This document shows, in pieces, positions 1 through 6,611 of a DNA stretch of 9,742 nt. The notes beneath the pieces were generated by a model. It made no database searches. It was not told where the DNA came from and was given only the letters and a program-made list of their open reading frames with translations. A program made the position numbers and the translations under genes. Source of the stretch: Acidobacteriota bacterium (lineage in GTDB: Bacteria > Acidobacteriota > Terriglobia > Terriglobales > Acidobacteriaceae); NCBI GenBank assembly GCA_003225595.1, contig QIAR01000298.1:1-9742 (forward strand), written 5' to 3'. Each line of letters starts with the position of its first letter. The first letter of the stretch is position 1.

Positions 1-57
1 CTCTCTGGCGACCGTGCTTGATGGCCTAGTGCTGTGGCAGTGAAAGCAGGCTGAAGT

Positions 58-330
58 CTAGCGGTCTTGCTCGGCGTTTTTCCAACGTGTCCTAGCAGCC
101 TTGGCAGCAACCTTGGAACGCTGTTCCTTGGTCATGGTCTTGAGTCGGCGCTTGCCGCCGATCTTGCCGCCTTTTCTTCCCATGGCGGACATGACGCGGG
201 ATATCTCAGATTGCGAAACCTTGGGCGGGTGCGGCTCAGGATTGGCCGTTCCGGTAGAACGGCGGACCATCTGGTAGGCGGCTTGATTTATGTCCGTGGG
301 GCGGGCGTCTCTGCTTAATCGCTTTGGCAT
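58..330 (-). CDS. Small basic GG-rich protein of unknown function
   Basis: A 90-residue ORF starting at ATG (328-330 on the complement) and ending in TAG. I do not recognise a characterised family. The N-terminal half is polar and proline-containing (starts MPKRLSRDARPTD). The C-terminal half (about residues 44-88) is strongly basic, with a GRKGGKIGGKRR stretch followed by a probable amphipathic helix rich in Lys, Ala and Arg that ends AARTRW. This composition suits a nucleic-acid-binding or nucleoid-associated small protein; that is inference from charge only. I recall similar GG/AARxRW-type small proteins in Acidobacteriota, but this is from memory. There is no signal peptide or membrane segment. 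No good Shine-Dalgarno is seen; a 7-bp hairpin (343-363) lies 12 bases upstream of the start. The gene is divergent from msrA. The open frame and biased composition favour a real gene over its plus-strand shadow. Confidence 0.65.
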   Translation of the reverse strand: MPKRLSRDARPTDINQAAYQMVRRSTGTANPEPHPPKVSQSEISRVMSAMGRKGGKIGGKRRLKTMTKEQRSKVAAKAARTRWKNAEQDR

Positions 331-342
331 ATCTACAGTATG

Positions 343-363
343 CCACAGCTATCGGGGCTGTGG
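343..363. repeat. 7-bp inverted repeat upstream of the small basic gene
   Basis: CCACAGC (343-349) and GCTGTGG (357-363) are perfect complements around a 7-base loop. The repeat lies in the divergent spacer, 12 bases upstream of the minus-strand start at 330. No T-run follows on either strand, so it does not look like an intrinsic terminator. It could be a 5'-leader hairpin or an operator, but there is no direct evidence for either. Confidence 0.35.
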
Positions 364-535
364 AAATCCAAAGTAGCCCACTACCAGAAAGAGGCTGTTT
401 TTGCAGTCTGCGGTTGCCGCTTTTGTACATGAATCCAAGTGCGTGCGAGAAGCGAGGGACACGCAGATTCACAGGCGTTCGTAACTTTTCACCTCTTTCG
501 CGACTCTAATGACTAGCTCTGGGACTGGCTGGATA

Positions 536-541
536 GGGAGG
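536..541 (+). promoter_or_regulatory. Ribosome binding site of msrA
   Basis: GGGAGG, seven bases before the ATG at 549, is a strong Shine-Dalgarno match. It fixes the start that includes the signal peptide. Confidence 0.8.
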
Positions 542-548
542 ATTTGTT

Positions 549-1223
549 ATGTCTAGGTTTCTTTTACGAATGTCTCGCATGCTCTTTATAGTCACGTTTG
601 CTGGCGTAACTGCCTACGCAGGCGATAAGCCGACTGCCGCTCTCCCGAACCCTGTCCTGGACGCTCCAATTGCCGCGACCAAGGGGGAGCAAACAGCCGT
701 CCTTGCTGGAGGCTGTTTCTGGGGCGTTCAAGCGGTCTTCCAGCACGTAAAAGGCGTGATCACCGCGACCTCGGGATACTCCGGAGGCCGAGCTAAGACT
801 GCAGAATATGAGCTGGTCAGCACAGGCGAGACCGGCCACGCAGAGTCGGTGAAGATCACCTACGATCCCTCCCAGATCACCTATGGCCAACTTCTTCGGG
901 TCTTCTTCTCCGTGGCCCACGATCCCACACAGCTGAACCGGCAAGGACCCGATACCGGCAGCCAGTACCGTTCGGCCATTTTCTATAACACCGACGACCA
1001 AAGACGGATTGCCGAGGCCTATATCGCGCAGCTCGAGAAAACCAAAGTCTTCCCGCGCCCGATCGTTACCCAAGTGATCCAATTGAAGGCCTTTTATCCG
1101 GCCGAGGCTTACCACCAGGACTACGCGGCGCATCATCCAGACAATCCGTATATCGTGTACAACGATGCGCCGAAAGTCGCTCATCTCCGCCAGCAGTTTC
1201 CGGACCTCTATACGGGCAAGTAG
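549..1223 (+). CDS. msrA: Exported peptide-methionine (S)-S-oxide reductase MsrA
   Basis: Reduces the S-epimer of methionine sulfoxide in oxidised proteins back to methionine. The 224-residue protein begins with a Sec-type signal peptide: basic start, hydrophobic core at about 11-22, and a likely cleavage after AYA at residue 24. It should therefore act in the periplasm. The catalytic motif GGCFWG has its nucleophile at C56. Further MsrA landmarks are SGYSGG, GHAESVKI, a DPTQLNRQGPDTGSQYRS stretch near the middle, and YHQDY near the C-terminus. C56 is the only cysteine, so the usual C-terminal resolving cysteines are absent (one-Cys type). The ATG is fixed by a strong Shine-Dalgarno at 536-541. 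msrB follows 20 bp downstream, so the two are very likely co-transcribed and repair both epimers. Family identity is certain; the electron donor outside the cytoplasm is not known. Confidence 0.96.
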   Translation: MSRFLLRMSRMLFIVTFAGVTAYAGDKPTAALPNPVLDAPIAATKGEQTAVLAGGCFWGVQAVFQHVKGVITATSGYSGGRAKTAEYELVSTGETGHAESVKITYDPSQITYGQLLRVFFSVAHDPTQLNRQGPDTGSQYRSAIFYNTDDQRRIAEAYIAQLEKTKVFPRPIVTQVIQLKAFYPAEAYHQDYAAHHPDNPYIVYNDAPKVAHLRQQFPDLYTGK

Positions 1224-1227
1224 CATT

Positions 1228-1233
1228 GGAGGA
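1228..1233 (+). promoter_or_regulatory. Ribosome binding site of msrB
   Basis: GGAGGA lies ten bases before the ATG at 1244. It also overlaps an upstream in-frame TTG (1226), which would have no Shine-Dalgarno of its own. ATG 1244 is therefore preferred, giving 201 rather than 207 residues. Confidence 0.7.
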
Positions 1234-1243
1234 GCAGTCGTCT

Positions 1244-1849
1244 ATGTTCGAGTCTGATCTCGATCGGGATGGATCGTCGGTCAGGTTGAGGCGGCGGGAG
1301 TTCCTCCTAGCCTCGGCCTCGGCAGTTGCGGGCATGGTCTTGTGGACACTGAGGAAGCCGCGGCTCGTAAAAGCCACTACGTCGAAGGAACTGCCCCAAG
1401 AAGTTACGATTGTTCAGTTCTCCGATTCGGGCAAGCGGCTGAAGAAGGTTCGCGTGCCTCTGGTCGTCAAGACCGAAGACGAGTGGCGGAGAGAGCTATC
1501 TCCAAACTCTTTCGACATAACGCGGCACGCTGGTACGGAAATCGCGTATACAGGAAATTACTGGAACCTGCACGAGAAGGGCCTCTACCGCTGTATTTGC
1601 TGTGAAAATGCCCTGTTCAGCTCAGACACAAAGTTCGATTCCGGAACAGGATGGCCGAGCTTCTGGGCCCCGATCGCGCCGGAGAACATTCGAACTAAAA
1701 GAGACACGACCTTCGGGATGGTGAGGACCTCAGTTTCATGCACCGAATGCGCCGCGCATCTGGGCCACGTATTCGATGATGGTCCCGAACCAACGCATCT
1801 TCGCTACTGCATGAATTCAGCGTCGCTCAGATTCGTGGCTGCGATTTAG
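1244..1849 (+). CDS. msrB: Tat-exported peptide-methionine (R)-S-oxide reductase MsrB
   Basis: Reduces the R-epimer of methionine sulfoxide and complements MsrA. From ATG 1244 the protein has 201 residues. The N-terminus carries a twin-arginine signal, RRREFLL with R17-R18 followed by an Ala/Val-rich hydrophobic stretch to about residue 39. The signal may be cleaved or kept as an anchor, as no clear AxA site is seen. The MsrB domain covers about residues 75-200. Zinc is expected at C117/C120 (in YRCICCENALF) and C166/C169 (in SCTECAAHLGHVF). The catalytic cysteine is C189 in RYCMNSASL. The loop SGTGWPSF has Thr where many MsrBs carry the resolving Cys (SGCGWPSF). C119 is an additional cysteine inside the first zinc knuckle. 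Tat export would fit a protein that folds around zinc before transport, which is inference. The gene lies 20 bp behind msrA in a probable operon. Confidence 0.95.
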   Translation: MFESDLDRDGSSVRLRRREFLLASASAVAGMVLWTLRKPRLVKATTSKELPQEVTIVQFSDSGKRLKKVRVPLVVKTEDEWRRELSPNSFDITRHAGTEIAYTGNYWNLHEKGLYRCICCENALFSSDTKFDSGTGWPSFWAPIAPENIRTKRDTTFGMVRTSVSCTECAAHLGHVFDDGPEPTHLRYCMNSASLRFVAAI

Positions 1850-1944
1850 CTCTTCAGGAGTCATACGCTGACTGGCCACGACGAAGGCAACATGCTGCCA
1901 TGATCCAGAGCGCCGTCGAAGGATGGGACCTCAACTCTGGAAGC

Positions 1945-1960
1945 TCAGATCGGAATCTGA
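1945..1960 (+). repeat. Small inverted repeat before the transporter start
   Basis: TCAGAT (1945-1950) and ATCTGA (1955-1960) form a 6-bp stem with the tetraloop CGGA, ten bases before ATG 1971. It could influence translation start of the transporter. If the upstream ATG 1923 is the true start, the repeat is simply coding. Confidence 0.3.
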
Positions 1961-1970
1961 TGGTTTTCAC

Positions 1971-2777
1971 ATGATCAGTCTTCTTTCCATCATCGCGGTC
2001 GGCTTTTTCCTCGGTATGCGGCATGCGGCCGAGCCTGACCATGTAATCGCAGTAACCACAATCGTCAGCGGTCAACCTAACCTCAGGCGGGCAGCTCTAA
2101 CTGGGACCTTCTGGGGCATCGGTCATACTCTGACTATCTTCGTGGTCGGCGCAGTCATCATTCTGTTCAATCTGGTGATTCCTCCTCGAGTTGGCCTCAG
2201 CATGGAGTTGTCCGTGGGATTGATGCTGATTGTCCTCGGTCTTATGAACGTAGCGAGCTTTCTCCGCTCAATGCCTGCGACAGCCCTCCATACGCAAGAA
2301 GGGGTGCAGGTCATCCATTCCCATCCTCACAGCCATGGAGACTACATTCACAGTCACGCGCACAGACATGCGCCGGAGGCGCACAGCCACACTCCTGAAC
2401 AGACACCCTTGGGCTCGCTGGATCGGGCATTCAGCGAAATCGGTGTATATCAGTACGTAAGACCGTTGATCGTGGGTGTCGTCCACGGACTGGCTGGTTC
2501 GGCAGCCATCACCCTGCTCGTCCTGACAACCATCCACGACTCCCGCTGGGCGATCGCCTACTTACTGGTCTTTGGGATAGGCACCATTGCAGGCATGATG
2601 TTGATCACAATGAGCATCTCCTCCACGTTCCGGTTTGTCGGAAGTAACTATTTGTTTTCTCGTCGGCTGGGAATGGCTTCTGGTCTGCTCAGCCTCCTCT
2701 TCGGCCTCGTGCTCGCCTACCAGATCTGCCTGGTTAATGGCTTGTTTACTAGTCATCCCCAATGGACCCCGCGATGA
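1971..2777 (+). CDS. NiCoT/UreH-like nickel-cobalt transporter
   Basis: Inner-membrane protein, probably importing Ni2+ or Co2+. From ATG 1971 it has 268 residues. The first membrane segment runs straight into RHAAEPDH, which contains the HX4DH signature (H18, D23, H24) that binds metal in NiCoT permeases. About six hydrophobic segments are visible, including one with GIGHTLTIFVVG and one with VVHGLAGSAA, the latter typical of the UreH/NicO-like branch. A His-rich cytosolic or periplasmic loop covers about residues 116-140, with 10 His in 25 positions. The frame is also open from ATG 1923 (16 residues more). I prefer 1971 because family members usually begin directly with the first membrane helix, but neither start has a good Shine-Dalgarno. 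It lies 121 bp after msrB with no clear terminator, so co-transcription is possible. Metal specificity cannot be read from the sequence, and no urease, hydrogenase or cobalamin gene is present to suggest one. Confidence 0.85.
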   Translation: MISLLSIIAVGFFLGMRHAAEPDHVIAVTTIVSGQPNLRRAALTGTFWGIGHTLTIFVVGAVIILFNLVIPPRVGLSMELSVGLMLIVLGLMNVASFLRSMPATALHTQEGVQVIHSHPHSHGDYIHSHAHRHAPEAHSHTPEQTPLGSLDRAFSEIGVYQYVRPLIVGVVHGLAGSAAITLLVLTTIHDSRWAIAYLLVFGIGTIAGMMLITMSISSTFRFVGSNYLFSRRLGMASGLLSLLFGLVLAYQICLVNGLFTSHPQWTPR

Positions 2778-2944
2778 CGATGACCGCCTGAAAGCTCCAG
2801 CGACTCGGATATCGGCCTCGACAATCCGCATGACGATAGCTGAGCTGTGCGAGCGAAGTGGGTTCACTCAGTTCGACGGTCCACTTGGAGGGACGGCTCG
2901 CTATGAGCTAACATCCACACGTTGAGTGATGGCCAACCTCTGCC

Positions 2945-5900
2945 ATGTGTACGTCCGTCGTTCGTTTAAAACCGTCTGCTCCCTCATCGTGGGAGTTGCA
3001 GGTTCGATTCTGCAGGGTCACATTGGCATTAGCTCTGTGTTGTGTAACCGCCAGCCTTTGCGTTGCTCAAGACCACGATGTACTTTGCAGCGATGGGAGC
3101 GGCAGTTTTCAGGCGGAATTTCACACCGGAGTGACTGTACAGGTGAGGGCGGCAAGAACCGGAGAACTGGCGACACGCACATGTGAAGCGACTCTGGGTT
3201 GGAACAAGGACAGTCTGATAATTGCGACCAATGTTTCTCAACTCGATGTCGATACATTCGGTGTAGACCTGGGCCTGGGCGTACCGGTTACCACATTTCA
3301 AGTGAAGAAGTCCGGCAACGAGTGCTGCATGGAATACCAAGTCTATTCGCTTGAGAAGCCGCCACGTCTGTTGCGGACGGTTACTGGAGGGGACTTCTTC
3401 AGTGCGGCTGATACGGATCTGGATGGCCGTCTTGAGATCTGGACTAATGATGCCGCCGCGGCAGAGGGCTTCGAGAACCTCGGCCCAGCCGAATTGGACT
3501 CTGCCCCGACGATCGTGCTCCGCTTTGAACACGGCGAACTGCTGGACGCGAGTTCCGAGTTTCAACCTTACTTTGACCGTGAAATCGCGGGGCTTCGAAA
3601 AAAACTTGACTCCGACGGCCTGCGCGATTTCAAGAGCAGTGACGGCAAATTATCGCCCAATGCGTCGTTCTCGGCAGAGCGGCTACACCACTTGCGAGGT
3701 GTGAAAGCCAAAATACTCGAAATCGTCTGGGGCTATCTTTACAGCGGCCGTGAACAGCAGGCATGGCGCACGCTTGCTGAAATGTGGCCGGCCGCCGACG
3801 TGGCCCGGATTCGTGCGGCAATTCTGAATGCGCGTGTTCGCGGCATCAGTACCCAAGTCAATGGTGTGTCCAACGCACGTCCTGGTAACCGGCAGAAACG
3901 GGTACAGATCTTCGACGCCATAGGCGAATCAGCATCAGGGAAACTGGAAGTCACGCCCCCGGCACCGATAATGCTTTGTCGCCCTCCTCTGGTGGGAACT
4001 CCAGACAAAGATTTGCTGCAATCAGAGTTGCTTTTAGAGCTAATAATTGATTCCGCCGGAAAGGTTCGGTCAGCCGAGCCGGCTGGAAAGGCGCAATCTG
4101 TGGATGCAGTCCTGATCCATGCGGTGAACGGCTGGAAGTTCATTCCTGCGTTCAAGGCTGGCCGAGCCGTTGCTAGCCGGATGCGCTTGGCGGTCTCACC
4201 CTTCATCGAACCGAGCAACTCGTCGTCGGAGTTCACTCGGACCTCATTGTTAATGTTAATCACCGTACTGCTAGTGACTGCTTTTTCTGCTGTTGCTCAG
4301 ACAATTCGTGTGGATATTACATCGAACCATTCTGGCAAATCCTTCGTTCCGACCGCCGCCCTGGGAGCCGGCATCGATCGGATTCCCACCGCCGCAACGG
4401 ACAAGGTTTTTGCCGAACCGGTACTGAAGCAGGTGCTCTCAGCCGGCTGGCAACCCCTGAGTTATCGCCAAAACACGGAACTCTTCATTGAGGCGTGGCA
4501 TTGGAACCCGCGGGGAACCTGGAGCGATTCGAGCGGCAAGGGATATTTCATTGGCGATGCAAATCCCACTGAATTCATTCGCCATTCGTTTGGGTATTCT
4601 CTGCCGCGTCGCGGCTTCACTCGCAACGATGGCACGGACAGGGACGGCTACTCCCGTATGACCGATGGCGATGAGAACACGTACTGGAAGAGCAATCCGT
4701 ACCTTACAAAGGCATTCACTGGGGAAGACGATTCGATGCACCCGCAGTGGGTTATTGTGGATTTGGCAAACAATCATCCAGTCAACGCTATCCGCATTTC
4801 ATGGGCAGAACCTTACGCACGCCACTACCTTCTGCAGTACTGGACCGGCGAAGATCCCATCAAGCAAGCGACCAAAGGGGCCTGGGTGGTGTTTCCGGGT
4901 GGGGTTGTGAGCAAGGGCTCCGGCGGCTTGGCGACGATTCAGCTTGCTCCTATTCCAATGCCAGTACGGTATATCCGAATCTGGATGACCGAATCTTCAA
5001 ACACCTGCAACAGCGACCGTTCAAGGGATAGCCGCGATTGCACCGGCTACGCCATCCGAGAAATCTACTTGGGAACAGCCTCGCCTGAGGGAAAGTTCTA
5101 TGATCTCGTCCGGCACACAGCCGACTCGGATCAGACTACGAACTATTGCTCGTCCGTGGACCCTTGGCACGAACCAACCGACATCAACGATAAGCGAGAT
5201 CAGGTCGGATTTGATCTTTTCTATACTAGCGGCTACACGCGCGGACTGCCCGCGATGCTGCCGGTGGCGCTGCTCTATGGCACACCGGAAGATTCCGCCA
5301 ACCAAATCGCCTATCTCAAGGCTAGAAATTATCCGATCTCCTATGTGGAGATGGGGGAGGAACCGGACGGCCAGTACATGCTGCCCGAAGATTACGGAGC
5401 GCTCTACCTGCAATGGACCACGGCGCTGCATAAAGTGGACCCCAGCTTAAGGCTGGGTGGACCGGTTTTTCAGGGGGTGAACGAAGATATTTTGGTGTGG
5501 CCGGACGCTTCCGGTCGGACTTCCTGGCTGGGCCGATTCATTGACTACCTGAAGGCTCATGGTCGCTTGCAGGATCTGGCGTTCGTTTCCTTCGAGCACT
5601 ATCCCTACGAGCCATGCAAAATTCAGTGGAGCAGCTTATATGAAGAACCTGCTTTGATCAGACACATTCTCCAAGTGTGGCGAGATGACGGTGTCCCGTC
5701 GAATATTCCGATGTTTGTCACTGAACTCAATATCGCCTGGAACGCAGGAGAGTCTTTCGTGGACACTTTCGGAGCGCTCTGGCTCGCGGACTATGTGGGA
5801 GCGTTTCTCACCGCCGGGGGAGACGGCCTCTACTATTTCCACTATCTGCCCATGGGGCTTTATCACGGTTGCGGCGGCTCAATGGGGACATTCGGCATGT

Positions 5901-6226
5901 TCACGGTTGATCCTAATTATCAAATCCAACAACCCACATCGCAATTCTTCGCGAGCCAGTTGATTAATCTGGAATGGGTCCAGCCTGGGAACGGCACACA
6001 CCGAACTTTTTCCGCCAGCACCGACATTGAAGATGCCGCGAAACATGCCATCGTAACGGCTTACGCAGTGCTTCGTCCGGATGGTCAATGGTCCCTGCTC
6101 GTCATTAACAAGGACCAGGGGCAGTCGTACCCGGTGCACATCATATTCCATGACGCGGCAACGGATTCTGACCGGTCTTTTGGCGGTACGGTCGATGTGA
6201 TTTCGTTCGGGAGCGACCAATACTAG
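2945..6226 (+). CDS. Fused ORF: exported TonB_C-domain protein plus discoidin/clan GH-A-like glycoside hydrolase
   Basis: A 1093-residue ORF that reads as two secreted proteins in one frame. Residues 1-41 are a long signal peptide (hydrophobic core about 25-38, cleavage after CVA). Residues 44-330 are an unassigned exported region with a DTDLDGRLEIW calcium-loop-like motif (D156, D158, D160). Residues about 340-420 match a TonB C-terminal domain (LLLELIIDSAGKV, then WKFIPAF, ending RMRLAVSPF). At 435-452 a second signal-peptide-like stretch appears (LLVTAFSAVAQ, AVA|Q site). Residues about 565-711 look like a discoidin/F5-8C domain, starting MTDGDENTYW. Residues about 740-1020 look like a (beta/alpha)8 hydrolase of clan GH-A: GEEPDG with E806 as probable acid/base, TELN with E927 as probable nucleophile. 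A C-terminal beta domain is cut by TAG at 6224-6226. Substrate and exact GH family are not determinable; GH39-like is one option. ATG 2945 has no clear Shine-Dalgarno. The ORF may be a recent gene fusion, or two genes with a lost stop. Confidence 0.85.
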   Translation: MCTSVVRLKPSAPSSWELQVRFCRVTLALALCCVTASLCVAQDHDVLCSDGSGSFQAEFHTGVTVQVRAARTGELATRTCEATLGWNKDSLIIATNVSQLDVDTFGVDLGLGVPVTTFQVKKSGNECCMEYQVYSLEKPPRLLRTVTGGDFFSAADTDLDGRLEIWTNDAAAAEGFENLGPAELDSAPTIVLRFEHGELLDASSEFQPYFDREIAGLRKKLDSDGLRDFKSSDGKLSPNASFSAERLHHLRGVKAKILEIVWGYLYSGREQQAWRTLAEMWPAADVARIRAAILNARVRGISTQVNGVSNARPGNRQKRVQIFDAIGESASGKLEVTPPAPIMLCRPPLVGTPDKDLLQSELLLELIIDSAGKVRSAEPAGKAQSVDAVLIHAVNGWKFIPAFKAGRAVASRMRLAVSPFIEPSNSSSEFTRTSLLMLITVLLVTAFSAVAQTIRVDITSNHSGKSFVPTAALGAGIDRIPTAATDKVFAEPVLKQVLSAGWQPLSYRQNTELFIEAWHWNPRGTWSDSSGKGYFIGDANPTEFIRHSFGYSLPRRGFTRNDGTDRDGYSRMTDGDENTYWKSNPYLTKAFTGEDDSMHPQWVIVDLANNHPVNAIRISWAEPYARHYLLQYWTGEDPIKQATKGAWVVFPGGVVSKGSGGLATIQLAPIPMPVRYIRIWMTESSNTCNSDRSRDSRDCTGYAIREIYLGTASPEGKFYDLVRHTADSDQTTNYCSSVDPWHEPTDINDKRDQVGFDLFYTSGYTRGLPAMLPVALLYGTPEDSANQIAYLKARNYPISYVEMGEEPDGQYMLPEDYGALYLQWTTALHKVDPSLRLGGPVFQGVNEDILVWPDASGRTSWLGRFIDYLKAHGRLQDLAFVSFEHYPYEPCKIQWSSLYEEPALIRHILQVWRDDGVPSNIPMFVTELNIAWNAGESFVDTFGALWLADYVGAFLTAGGDGLYYFHYLPMGLYHGCGGSMGTFGMFTVDPNYQIQQPTSQFFASQLINLEWVQPGNGTHRTFSASTDIEDAAKHAIVTAYAVLRPDGQWSLLVINKDQGQSYPVHIIFHDAATDSDRSFGGTVDVISFGSDQY
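4202..4300 (+). other. Junction and internal signal peptide inside the fused ORF
   Basis: The TonB_C domain ends at SPF (residue 420, 4202-4204). A polar stretch with NSSSEFTR follows, then the hydrophobic segment 435-451 and an AVA|Q signal-peptidase-like site around 4293-4300. An in-frame ATG sits at 4253 (residue 437), but starting there would leave out the basic R432, and only a weak CGGA lies upstream. The layout suggests that a 3' gene end and a 5' gene start were joined here. If the fused chain is made, this segment could act as a transmembrane anchor or as a second cleavage site. Confidence 0.6.
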
Positions 6227-6391
6227 TGGCACCCGAGTCGCGAAGGGGGCAAAGCCGATCCTGATGGACCGCCTAGAAAATCCAAGGTCACGGCTAGCAT
6301 GAACACGACTTTCACGCTTCCCAAGGCTTCTGTTACGGTCATTCGCGGAAGGCTTGCTACCAATCCGACTGGCGCGAAACGGATGAGGTAA
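6224..6391 (+). pseudogene. In-frame C-terminal continuation of the hydrolase behind an amber codon
   Basis: After the TAG at 6224-6226 the same reading frame stays open for 54 codons to TAA at 6389-6391. The translation begins WHPSREGGKADPDGPP and contains TTFTLPKASVTVIRG, which looks like the closing strands of the C-terminal beta-sandwich common after glycoside hydrolase barrels. The stretch has no other gene in it. It is best read as the original C-terminus, separated by a nonsense mutation (for example CAG to TAG), a sequencing error or a readthrough stop. With it the protein would have about 1148 residues. Confidence 0.7.
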
Positions 6392-6611
6392 GCCGGTTTG
6401 GTTTCTTGACCTGAACCCGACCGTACACAGGTGTTGGCCTTGACGTACCCATCACTCCACGATCCGCCTGATCTCATGCGTTGAAAAATGGAGTACTATG
6501 GTGCTCAGAAAGCAGGCTTCATCTGCCTAGCAAGTAAGGAGACCTGGGACCGGTACCTTCCTGGCGACTCTCCGAGCGCACGGTCCTGGCACCTCCTTGA
6601 AAGGGGGCGTC

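Noticed and set aside
564..1226. 220-residue minus-strand ORF opposite msrA
   Set aside because: Shadow of msrA; no motif, and the plus strand is an unambiguous MsrA with a strong Shine-Dalgarno.
1850..1970. NikR box or cobalamin riboswitch upstream of the transporter
   Set aside because: A lone TCATAC half-site and a vague GGCCAC stretch are present, but no paired NikR half-site and no B12-box architecture.
2635..2925. 96-residue plus-strand ORF overlapping the transporter end
   Set aside because: Mostly an out-of-frame reading of the transporter. The tail into the 2778-2944 spacer shows no family or Shine-Dalgarno.
2979..3020. tRNA-like 3' end (hairpin TCCC/GGGA followed by GGTTCGATTC)
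   Set aside because: The T-loop sequence is good, but the T-stem has mismatches, the putative acceptor strands do not pair, and no plausible anticodon arm or D-arm lies upstream. The stretch also lies in the signal-peptide coding region of the large ORF.
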